Source: Brachionus manjavacas (Eukaryota; Rotifera; Eurotatoria; Ploima; Brachionidae). From it: 64,000 nt of DNA. The notes below the pieces were generated by a model. It did not search any database and had not been told where the DNA came from. It was given only the letters and a program-made list of their open reading frames with translations. Of the stretch, positions 21,460 to 31,100 are shown one piece after another (the stretch's first letter is position 1; each line of letters opens with the position of its first letter). The position numbers and the translations under genes are program-made. The stretch spans positions 1,550,001 through 1,614,000 of the forward strand of contig JAHQIY010000012.1 in the NCBI GenBank assembly GCA_019054805.1. Reading direction: 5' to 3'.

Positions 21460-23193
21460 TTACTTTTGTCTTTTCGACTCAATAATAAGTTTTGCCAAAT
21501 TCAGTGCATTCTCATCTGCCGAATTGACAAAAAACTTTTTCTTATCTTCTCTGTATTTAAAATCTAAATCAGACAAATTCATGGATTGAATATCTTGCTC
21601 GATTTGCTTGACCAGACTAGTGTTATCAAAATTAACGACCATGAGTTTGGCCTTATCAAAATAATTCAAAATTTCATCGGCCTTTTTTTGGACCTTATTT
21701 GAATCAAGGCTGGACACTATTTTAAAAGAATATGTTGCCGAACCGGCCTCTATCCTATCGTGGCATAAAACTATATCATCTTTTTCAAACTCAGACTTGA
21801 ACCATTTAAGCTTAAAATTCATGTACGATATTATACCTTTATTTTTAATTGCACTGGTAAAATTGGCCACCTTTATTTGCTTGGCCAATTCGGACCATCT
21901 AAACTTATCCAAATGTATCTTCTTGCCAACAAGGTTTACTCTAAAATTTTTTCCAATTTTCTGAACAGAGTTATATTTTAGATCAGTTTTTTTTTTTAAA
22001 TACATTTTAAAATACTCTAACTGATCCGAATCGGAAATTAGAATTTCTCTTTCCAATTCGATTTTTACATCACAAAACTTTTCTATTTGATTCACATACT
22101 TGAAGTATTCTCGCTTGAGAATCTTATCGCCAGTGTCAAAAAACTCCACTACCACAGAGTTGCTTCTGTCTTCCAAATAAATGGTCAAATACTCTTTGCA
22201 TTTATTCGGTTTGATTTGGATCAGCTCTGACTTCAAATTTTGAACCAGAGCATACTCTCTGGCAGATAATTTAATTTTTTTCATTACTACCTTTATATTG
22301 GTATTAAGTTGGCCCATAATTTCGGCCAACTTTTGCTCACTATTAGCCCCTACTCTAAAATTCAAATTTCCCTTTCGACTGACATTCTCAATGACAGAAA
22401 CATCATCACCAAATTTTAGCTTTATTTCGTCCATATGCTTTTTTATCAAGCTTTTAAAGTGTTTAGACCTTTTAACACGGAAGGCTTTACGATACTTCCC
22501 TTCTTTGTTTGCTTCACCACAAACGCTTTCTGCATCGAATTCAGAGCTATCTGAATCTGAATCCGACTGGCTGTTGGCTTTTGTTTCCATTGACTTTTGG
22601 CTCCTCAGTTTGGACTCTAGGACAGCATTTTCGATTTTGGAGCCATCGAAATGCTCGACCACCAATTGAGCATCGCCAGGACTGTACAAATTAATGAAGC
22701 ATTGGTATTTCTTGTATTTCCCATTTAAAAATAGCTTAATGCTATGAATTTGGTCAGTTATTAATTCAGTTTGCTTTCTGAAAAATTCTTCCAGCTTTTC
22801 GGCACCATGCTTGTCTGGTATATTGCCAATCCAGCATGTATACAGCTGTTCAAGCTCTTTTTTGAAGGATTTATCTTCTATTTTATCCTTTTTGGAGTCA
22901 TTTTCAGGGACAATGTTTTCAATGTACAGAACTGGCCTAAGCAGTACTTCGCCATTGCCAAAATCAAATTTAAACGAAGCTGACTTGGCCACTTGTTTCG
23001 CTGCTTCTGGCGTTTCAAACTCAATCAGAACATTTTTTAGTTGTGGGTTCTCGAGCAGCTTGTCCTTTATGTCAACTACTGTCTGATAGCCAAAAGCATT
23101 TGATTCAAAAACTATTCTCAAGTCTTCGTTGTCAATCTCGACCGGAATTTTGACCAGTTCTATCTTGTTTCTTGGCAGAAAGTTATTACAATG
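21460..23193 (-). CDS. RRM and KH-like RNA-binding protein, large exon of 577 codons
   Basis: One open exon reads on the minus strand from 23193 to a stop at 21460. It begins NNFLPRNKIELVKIPVEID and has no ATG near its start, so an upstream exon is expected. A short ATG stretch at 23235 does not join in frame. Residues about 10-105 look like an RRM fold (IELVKIPV as RNP2-like; KNVLIEFETPEAAKQV as RNP1-like). Residues about 118-190 hold a second one (CWIGNIP, then KKYQCFINLY, then HFDGSKIEN). A Ser/Asp-rich linker (SQSDSDSDSSEFD) follows, then repeated alpha/beta segments of about 70-80 residues resembling degenerate KH repeats. The arrangement recalls the N-terminal half of PARP14-like proteins or other RRM/KH proteins; no catalytic domain is present. 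A poly(A) signal lies near 21378-21383 on the minus strand. The role is RNA binding by inference. Confidence 0.7.
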   Translation of the reverse strand, partial: HCNNFLPRNKIELVKIPVEIDNEDLRIVFESNAFGYQTVVDIKDKLLENPQLKNVLIEFETPEAAKQVAKSASFKFDFGNGEVLLRPVLYIENIVPENDSKKDKIEDKSFKKELEQLYTCWIGNIPDKHGAEKLEEFFRKQTELITDQIHSIKLFLNGKYKKYQCFINLYSPGDAQLVVEHFDGSKIENAVLESKLRSQKSMETKANSQSDSDSDSSEFDAESVCGEANKEGKYRKAFRVKRSKHFKSLIKKHMDEIKLKFGDDVSVIENVSRKGNLNFRVGANSEQKLAEIMGQLNTNIKVVMKKIKLSAREYALVQNLKSELIQIKPNKCKEYLTIYLEDRSNSVVVEFFDTGDKILKREYFKYVNQIEKFCDVKIELEREILISDSDQLEYFKMYLKKKTDLKYNSVQKIGKNFRVNLVGKKIHLDKFRWSELAKQIKVANFTSAIKNKGIISYMNFKLKWFKSEFEKDDIVLCHDRIEAGSATYSFKIVSSLDSNKVQKKADEILNYFDKAKLMVVNFDNTSLVKQIEQDIQSMNLSDLDFKYREDKKKFFVNSADENALNLAKLIIESKRQK

Positions 23194-23706
23194 CTTTTGA
23201 TTTTGATTTAGAAAAAATTACTTTGTGGAATTCATTTTTTTTTTTTGTTGAAAAATAAAATTTTGTCAGTTCTAATAATTTTTTAATTTATTTAGCGCAA
23301 TTAAATTTAGATTTAGAAATAAATTGAAATTGCAAAACTAAATTGCAACATTTTTCTTCAAAATTTGATGATTAGAGTTGAATTTCAGATTATTATTTTT
23401 TTTTGAGTAAGTTCAAATCACAAGATTTTCATAATCACAAAATTATCAATTAGGTCTTTCTATTAAATGTTTTTGGTAATTTATAAAATGACTAGTCAAA
23501 ATATAAAGTTGAATTTTGTTTTATATGATTTACTAAAAGCATTTATAGAATGAATTGGCAAAAAACCATTGGAAAATTAGAAAAAGAAAAAATTTCAAAT
23601 TTTGACATGTCGAGTTTATTTTAATTGAAAAAAAGTGTCAAAAAATTCAGTCTTATTTTTTACAGAAAAATTGCTTGCCGTCGCATTTAGAACTACACTT
23701 ATGCTA

Positions 23707-24002
23707 AGGAAAAGGGATACTTTACTTTATACTTTTTTTTAAGGTAACAAATACGCATTCACCGCTTTTATTTTTGAAGATAAAATCAATGCTGACTAAA
23801 TGGTGACTAAATTTTTTTTGTCTATTGAAATACATGCTACATTTGAATCGAAATTTCAGGCTGTACAACCCAACTGAAACAAAACATTCTTTTTTACTTT
23901 TATTTCCTAAATACACCGAAAAAAAGCGGGATTTTTTTTTATTAAGTAACTTACTTCAGTGTTCACATAATGTAAAACTATTCGATAAAGTAAAGGATAC
24001 AT
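23707..24002. mobile_element. Possible small inverted-repeat element
   Basis: GGGATACTTTACTTTATAC near 23713 and the reverse complement of GATAAAGTAAAGGATAC near 23984-24000 match over about 14 bp. The interior has a 64-codon minus-strand frame without recognisable motifs. No target duplication was seen. Confidence 0.35.
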
Positions 24003-24089
24003 ATTAAAAAAGCGTTGTTTAAATGCAGCTAAAATAGCATCATTAAAGCAGCAAATTAATCAAAAAAATTCAAAAGCAGCAAATTCAAA

Positions 24090-24312
24090 GCTTGTTTTTG
24101 GGCTCTGTACTATTTATCTAAGTTAAAGACCCATGGACAGATTGAAGTATGGTAAATAAAAAAAAAAATCATAGTAAAAATATTTATAAATAAAAAAAAG
24201 AGAAGAAAGATTACAATTAAATGTCATCAACATTTTAATATTTAAGAGCTTAGCATTAAATATTTCTGAAGGAGCTTTAGCTCGGTACAGATAACAAATA
24301 AATAAATAATAA
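24090..24312 (+). mobile_element. LINE 3' end, Jockey-like family tail
   Basis: The segment ends GAAGGAGCTTTAGCTCGGTA, then CAGATAACAAATAAATAAAT. The same tail is found at 29803-29850, 38462-38516, 59925-59975 and, inverted, at 30300-30370. Only the untranslated tail remains. Confidence 0.6.
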
Positions 24313-24549
24313 TATTAGAATACTTATAAGTTGTCACTTGCTGTAATTGATCATATTTTTAAGAACAATCGTGGTTTGGTTGATTCAATTGAATATGTTG
24401 TTTCACTCATTAGTAATAATATGTCACAAAAACAAAATATTTTCCATTATTCTAATATTTTAAATGACTTACTAAAGGTAGATTTTTCTAGATAATTCAA
24501 CTTCATTTGTAATTTTTATGTAATTATGTAATTAACATAGATAGATATT

Positions 24550-25165
24550 TTTCTTGAATATCCCCATTTTTCTTGAAGAAAATTTAACGAGCTCTCTAAA
24601 AATGTGCCTAGTTTTTCTCCAGGATGCATAGTTTTCGAGGAAAAAAAGGCAAAAGATTGCAATAGAAAAAATAAAAAATTTCGCCTCATTTAAGTTTAAA
24701 TTTTTATTTTTACATGGTTAAAAATTTAAGACAAAGACTTTATTTTTTTATTTAATTAATTGTTATTAAAATTAATTGTAACTTTTATTAAAAAATTATA
24801 AAAAATAAATTAATAAAACAAAAAATATCAAATATTACAATTATAAATTGAATTTTTCTCAATTATTATGAAATCATTTTAAATTCTCAAAAACTATACA
24901 TCCTGGAGAAAAACTAGGCACATTTTTAGAAAGCTCGTTAAATTTTCTTCAAGAGAAATGGGAGTCAGTTGAGGGGTCAGATTTTTAAAAGTATAAAAAT
25001 ATTGGATTTAAAAAAAAATAATAAATTTTGGAGAAAAACTAGTATAATTTTCAATAAAAAGAGAAAAATCAATGATATATTAAACCTTTTAAAAATATTT
25101 TTGCTTTGCAGAATAAATGGGGGTAAGAAAATTTTAAAAAATTGGGGATCAGTATTTTAGTAGGA
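24550..25165. repeat. Dispersed repeat, copy 2, with an inverted-repeat arm
   Basis: Positions 24655-25165 match 12497-13036. In addition, 24550-24640 is the reverse complement of 24878-24965 (CTTGAAGAAAATTTAACGAG pairs with CTCGTTAAATTTTCTTCAAG). This copy can therefore fold into a long hairpin that copy 1 does not show. Confidence 0.65.
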
Positions 25166-25389
25166 CCCAAATTTCTTCTTTTCAAATCTTAAAAAAAAAA
25201 AAAAAAAATTCATTTATATATTATAAACTATAAACAAGCTAATTTGAAAAATTATTCAAGTAGTTTTTTTAATTCTATTAAATCATGTTCCTACTAATAC
25301 GATTGAAAAAAAAAAAATTTAACTTTTTCTCTAAAATTATTTAGAAAGACAAAACTTTACTTTAATTTACTTTTTTTAATTTATTTTAT

Positions 25390-25450
25390 TTTATTTTTTT
25401 ACATCACCCTCGCGGTGTTTACTGAATAAATTATTAATAATAATAAATAA
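25390..25450 (+). repeat. LINE/SINE 3' tail with CACC/GGTG hairpin
   Basis: ACATCACC, loop CTCGC, GGTGTTTACTGAATAAAT, then TTAATAATAATAAATAAA. It matches the tail family at 20140-20215, 57100-57165 and 60275-60415, with one stem base pair changed on both sides (G-C to A-T). Confidence 0.6.
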
Positions 25451-25479
25451 AAGGGTATATTATTATAGGCAAATTTTTA

Positions 25480-25671
25480 AAAGAAATGTCAATTTTAAAA
25501 AATTATTTTGTCAAATTTTATTCGATCATTTGTCAAATTTTAATATGTCAAATTAAAAATAAGAACGTCAAATATTATGTTTTTTTGTCAAATTTATTAA
25601 AGAAATGTTTAATTAGAAAGTATCAAATTTTCGTCAAAAAAAAGAGAAAAATATTTGACGTTCTTATTTTA
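25480..25671. repeat. Inverted repeat with reiterated TGTCAAATTT motif
   Basis: AAATAAGAACGTCAAATAT near 25556 is matched by ATATTTGACGTTCTTATTT near 25650-25668, a stem of about 19 bp around a loop of about 70 nt. In and before the loop, TGTCAAATT-type words recur at least six times (25480-25640). It could be a MITE or a structured repeat; no coding signal was seen. Confidence 0.5.
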
Positions 25672-25683
25672 TTTTAAATGTAA

Positions 25684-26560
25684 AAGGTTAAACTTCCTTT
25701 GCCAATGCTTTAGCCATTTTCTGGGTCTCCCAGCACTTGCGATTTGACCCAAAGTTAGACACCAAGATTTTTTAAGAAACTCGTCAAATAGACGTTCGTG
25801 ATAAGCAATCCCGATGATGTGCTTGCACATGTAATGTTTGAACCATGATAGACATGTACATGTGCTAAGCTTCCAATTATCTTGGTTTAATTGTACGATG
25901 CGTAGTTCTTGAAAAGTTTCAAGAAATTGCTAGTCTTTACGTGGTCTGCCTCTTTTTTTTTTGACGCCGTCTTCTTGTGTTGTTGTTGAAACTTGAATTG
26001 TTGTTAACACTTGAGTTGTTGTTAACACTTGAGTTGTTGTTAACACTTGAGTTGTTGTACTTTAAGGCCTAGAAGTTCCCAGGCAAAAGTTCGCTTGAAG
26101 AAATCAATTGATACGTTTGGTTCTTTTGAAAATATTTTTTGATCTGGTCGAATAGCATTTCGCTGAAAAGACCATGTCGAGAAAACATGTTTGTCGAGAT
26201 TTTCTGAAAATTCGGCTAGTTTTAGAGTTTTTCTCTAAAGTAAATCCTTAATAATATTGTTGTAAGACCCGAGAGCATTGTTAGTGACTGGATGGCCTTG
26301 TGCTCTTCCGTCGAACCAACCGTTTACAGAAGATGTAATCCAAGCGCTATCCATGTATGCTGCGAATTCGGGGTCAATTTTTGTCCATATTTCTAAGAAC
26401 AATTTCGATGCATTTTCGAACATAGTTTCGGTGATTGAAAGTTGAAGATTGTCGATGTCAAATTTCATTTGTTTGTAGTGTTGGCTACGCTTGTATTTAT
26501 ATGTATATTACGCTTAACGTGTGCCCAGCACATAATTCGTTGTTTTAGATTGAATTCTTT
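25684..26560 (-). mobile_element. MULE/Mutator-like transposase relic with SWIM zinc finger
   Basis: Minus-strand pieces in order: IMCWAHVKRNI near 26540-26500, then a 77-codon frame at 26468-26235 with IWTKIDPEF, WFDGRAQGHPVTNNALGSYN and IIKDLL, both typical of MULE transposases. These are followed by SWSFQRNAIRP and, near 25840-25790, a SWIM-type finger CTCLSWFKHYMCKH (CXCX8CXH). An 18-bp unit repeated about three to four times lies at 25975-26050 and codes for an Asn/Ser-rich run in one frame. Stops and frame changes break the reading frame. It is a fragment without recognised termini. Confidence 0.75.
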
Positions 26561-26660
26561 CGAAAGTAGAAAGATAACAATTAAATGTCTATATTACAAT
26601 TTAGAAATCGTTAAATTTATTTATTTAACTCCATGTGACAGCCAGGCTGTCTAATTTTTG

Positions 26661-26716
26661 AACGCCATCTCTTTTATTTTTGTATCTAGAACGCCAATCT
26701 CTTTTATTTTTGTATT
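26661..26716 (+). repeat. Two-copy tandem duplication, unit about 29 bp
   Basis: AACGCCATCTCTTTTATTTT, then TGTAT, repeats once with a one-base difference. It lies upstream (on the minus strand) of the MULE relic. Confidence 0.6.
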
Positions 26717-27399
26717 TCTCTAATTATCAATTGAATATATTTTGATCACTAATCAAATTTTTTCTTGCGTAATGAGGCGAGCCATCCCTCGACTTACTAT
26801 TCAAGTCTCTTTAATTTTAGTAATAATTATAAACAACTTTTAGACTAAAAACGTCTTAAAAAAATTAACTGATGTTTTCGTCTTGAATTAAATTGAATAA
26901 CTAAAAATAAAGTCTAAAAACCGAATTTATGGTTAACAATTTTAGGCTTACCCAATTTTTGGCACACTTGTTTTTAAGTCACAAGTCTTAAGTCAAGTCA
27001 AGTCAAAGATTTAAATTTTTGTGACTTTTAAAATGTCTGATTTTTGGTTTATAGATTTTTGAAAAACCTAAATGCATTAAAACCAACTTTATTTTAGATA
27101 TTTTAATAAACCAATTCTGATAAAACTTTAAAAAGGAATTTATTTTTATGGATCTGGTTTCATTCCTTCCAAAAAAAAGCTTCCAACAGCAGAAACATAA
27201 GTAAAATAAGGTTAAACACGAAAATAAAAAACAGACCAACAAAAAGGCCAAGAATAACGATTAAGATACGAGAGCATAATTGGTTTAAAACAAATATGAA
27301 AAAATAAGTGAAATATCTCGCATTAGTTAGTATAAGGTTATCAGGCCGACTTATACTTATTTTCAAATAAATCTCGCCATGTCCTTTTAAAGGAATATA

Positions 27400-28080
27400 T
27401 TATTATTATTATTATTATTTTAATTATTTGTTGAAAAATTAAACTACGTCCCATGGACGATTTAAAATAAAAAAACATATATAAAAATTATTAAATAAAA
27501 AAAAAAGAAAACTTAAGTTACTTGTTCACCAAGAACTTTGTATAAAATATTTTTATAGAAAGAGGAGTTCAGTTCATCCTCAGAAATCAAACGACAAAGA
27601 TTAATTATTTCCCTAACTAATTCTTCTTAATTGATATTATTCAATTTAATATCAAAATGCTCATTTAGCCTCAACAAACAGTCTTTAAAATTTAGAGCTT
27701 CCAAGTTACCAACTATCTCTGTTGTTTCTCTTAACTGGTTAATGAAAGAATTCGGACATTTATTGTTAGTATAGTAGTTCTTGAGATAATCGAAAACAAC
27801 TTTGACTTTTTCTAGACTTTTAACTTGCTGAAAAAATATTATTTTATACTTTAAGTAAAGGTTACTAATTTTATTAACCCTTAGAGCATTCAATAGAAGA
27901 GTGTTTCTTGCAAACTAGGATAGACCAAGATTTCTTTTAATCAGACAAGCTTGAGATTTATCATACTCGCTCAATTTTGTTTAAAGGAATATAGAAAAGA
28001 TTGAATGTTTTCAAATGGAGCAATTTTGGTTAAGCATTCAAAAAATTTAGGATACAACATCTTAATCTAGAAAATTATAA
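27400..28080 (-). mobile_element. LINE fragment, C-terminal coding region and 3' tail
   Basis: Minus-strand coding runs from about 28070 down (YPKFFECLTKIAPFENIQ; then, after a few breaks, NALRVNKISNLYLKYKIIFF to FDIKLNNIN at 27627, with further residues to about 27520). A 3' UTR with TCCATGGGACG and an (ATT)n/(TAA)n microsatellite follows at 27400-27420. The C-terminal protein matches the general layout of a LINE but has no RT motif left. It lies just beyond the 3' end of the PAN/LolA gene. Confidence 0.55.
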
Positions 28081-28161
28081 AACTAAAATTTGAACATACT
28101 TTATTCTTTAAAAAAATAAACTCGTGGTTTTTCTAAGTTTTTAAAATAAAAATGAAAATAT

Positions 28162-31100
28162 CTATATCATGTTTTTTCTTTTCATATAAGCTATTATTGT
28201 TCCTGCTCCGATTAAAATACCCAAAATTATAAGACTTACGCTCAATCCAATTACCACACCTTTAAAAATTTAATCAATCGTTTTTAATTTAAGTTTAATT
28301 GAAAATTACCAATGTTATTCTGGATTCTTTCACTATTGGTTTTTGATGACGATACATAAAAATACTCTCCTTTCGGAAAATAAATGATTAATTAATTAGA
28401 CCAATTATACTTTAATTTTAATTTTAATTTTCACTTCGCTAAAAAACTTTTGGAAAAATCAAATAAATATTTTAAAATGAATTTATCTGCGGTAAAATTT
28501 TTCCTTGTCATAAAAATCAATTTTCATCCTAAAATACTTGAACATTTTGAGAAAATTTTTTAAATCTTTCCAGAATGAATTATGTATTCATAAAATTTTT
28601 AGGGGTTATATTTGCTGAGTACCTAAATTTATTCTATCTTGTAACTAATTATATTTTATGTAGCACCAAATAAAATTTATTCTAAACCAAAAAAAAAGCC
28701 CTTAATATATTTTACTAGTACCAAAAATAATTTAATAATACCTAATAAGGTACAACTATTTTAGCAAGTACCATATATAAATTTCAATGAAACCAAAAAT
28801 TAATTCAATTAGAATCACTTTATGTTACGCCTCTTGATAAAATTAATGAATAGAAAATGACTTATTAATAAATGTAAAACAAAGGAGCTTATTACTTGAC
28901 TAACTAAATTAGATCATTTTTAGACTCTAGGACATTTAAGGCAAATGTGAATGACCACTTGAGCGAAGAATATCAAATAACTGCAGGTGTTCCTCAAGGC
29001 TCATTAATTAGTCCTCTTTTATTTAGTATATATATTAATGATATCCCCAAAAGAAACAAAAAAAATAATGAATAAAAATAATCTAGTTACATTCTTCATT
29101 TACAACAAAAATGGGAATCTAAAAAATAAGATAAATAAATACACCAACGAATTAGAACAATGGCATATCAAGTGGAAAACGAAGATATCAGTTGAAAAGC
29201 CGTGTTCAGTAGTCTTTTATAGGTACAAAAAAGAGAGTGATAATCTAAACTTAAAAATTTATGGAAACAGAATAATGAGCCAAAAAGAAATCAAGTTTCT
29301 TGGTATAAAATTTGATTCTTAGTTAAATTTTAATATAAAGAACGCTGCAATAAAAGGCTAAATATTATTAATTATTCCTTGCTTGAATTCATTTTCAGAA
29401 AATAACATCAAAAAACTACAAGCAATTCAGAATACAGCAGTCATATCTGTCCTTAAGTTAAAATATGGTACTCCCTCCAACATGGTGCATCACGAGGCCT
29501 TTAATAAACTTAAATTACTAACAGTCTCGAATCGGCTTTTTGAGTTGAGTGAGAGATATGTTGGGACAGGACTGAGTCATTCTATTCCATTGGTTGTAAG
29601 ACTGGTCGAGGAATACAAAGAAGGTTTCGAATCGAGATATATTGAATACCCAACTCCAATCTGTAATTGCTACCATACTATTTCCTACTTTTTTCCTGAA
29701 ACCTGAACTACGTAAACATGTGCCAAATGTAAAAATCTTCTTAACTTTCATTTTTTTTAGCTTATTTACTTTATTTTGATTTTTTTTAATTTTATTTTGA
29801 ATGAGTCCTAGCTCGGTTCAGAAAACAAATAAATAAAATAAATAAATTGAATTTGTTACCTCGAATAAAGGTGGTCTTATCTTATCTCTCTTCAAGTGAT
29901 AGTACAACCATCAAATTTTTCTATACAACAAAATTCATCATCAGAACAACTATCAGACTCATTAGAACAACCGCCACCATCCCAAGAATTATCACAACCA
30001 AAAACAAAGGACAACAAAGTTAAAAATAAAACTGTTATTGTTAATCGATTGGCTAATAAGATATAAATTTTTATTTTTTATTTTTTTTCTTATATTTTCG
30101 TTAAATAAATATTACTATTTCTTTTTTAATTATTATATTAAATTTTTATAAAACGTCAAAAATTACATTTTTTTCTAATAAAACTGACTAAAGCTTTTTT
30201 AGGGACGACTAAAACATATTTGGTATTTCTAAATTATTTTTTGGTACTTGATAAAATATAATTAGGTACTGAGTAAAATATAACCCAATTTTTATTAGCT
30301 ATAAAATTAAGTTTAAATTTATTTATTTGTTTTTTGTACCGAGCTAGGGCTCCTTCAGAATAAATTTAAAAAAAATCAAATTAAAATTAATAAATAAGCT
30401 AAAAAAACTTAAAGTTAATAAGATATATATTAGATTGTTACGTGTGGCACTTGTTTACATAGTTCAAGTTTCAGGAAAAAAAAAAGAAGTTTAGTATAAT
30501 TTTTTATACTAAAATTTTTTAATTTTATGAAGTGTCAAAATCAAGCTTTACGCTTTACTGACAAAAATCAAGCATTTAGTTAAAGCCTTAACTTAAATGT
30601 AAAAATCAGACTCACACTTAACACTTGAATATTTTAAGTGTGAAAGTATGAACATCATATTTTACTTTGTTGATAATAAAAATTAAGTTCATTTTTCTTA
30701 TCTTCAATTTTAATTTTTCAAAAAAGGAAATATTTTTGTTCAATTTGTTCTTTATTTTGCATTCCAGAAAAACAGAGTTGTCTAAAAGTCCCAAATTTTA
30801 GTCTAAGTCATTAAAAAAAATTTTAAGTCCGGACCAAATTTTACGATCATGTTTAGCAATAAAAATAACTGGAAAAAAAATCTTTGACAGTAGTAAAGAA
30901 TTAGGCGCAAATTTTCATGATCTTCCGTTCCTAGAATAATTACTCAGCATAAATGGAAAAAAATAAAAATTTATTTGATAAATTTGTAAAACTGGAGAAA
31001 AAATTGACTTTTGGATCTCGGAACTTCAAGTCATCAAGATTAAGACAATTTATTATTCAAAAAAAAAATAAAAGTCTTTGACTCGGACTTTTGAAAAAAA

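Larger units (their letters stand above)
28602..30286. mobile_element. Inverted-repeat-bounded composite element with a nested LINE
   Basis: The left end GGGGTTATATTTGCTGAGTA and the reverse complement of the right end, GGGTTATATTTTACTCAGTA, match, and both continue into reiterated GTACC(T/A)AA-type motifs. A LINE copy occupies 28915-29850 and an exon-like coding piece lies at 29897-30066. The whole sits in the 4-kb last long intron of the PAN/LolA gene. The class is unassigned; no clear target duplication was found. Confidence 0.55.

Noticed and set aside
22298-22669. Plus-strand open frames within the RRM/KH gene
   Set aside because: Shadows of the 577-codon minus-strand exon; no own motifs or splice signals.
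23221-23235. MNSTK as the first exon of the RRM/KH protein
   Set aside because: The 28-nt gap is too short for an intron and the phases do not match.
27003-27366. Hydrophobic minus-strand frames that look like membrane proteins
   Set aside because: Two overlapping frames in A/T-rich DNA next to a LINE tail; T-rich codons give Phe/Leu/Ile by chance, and there is no splice context.
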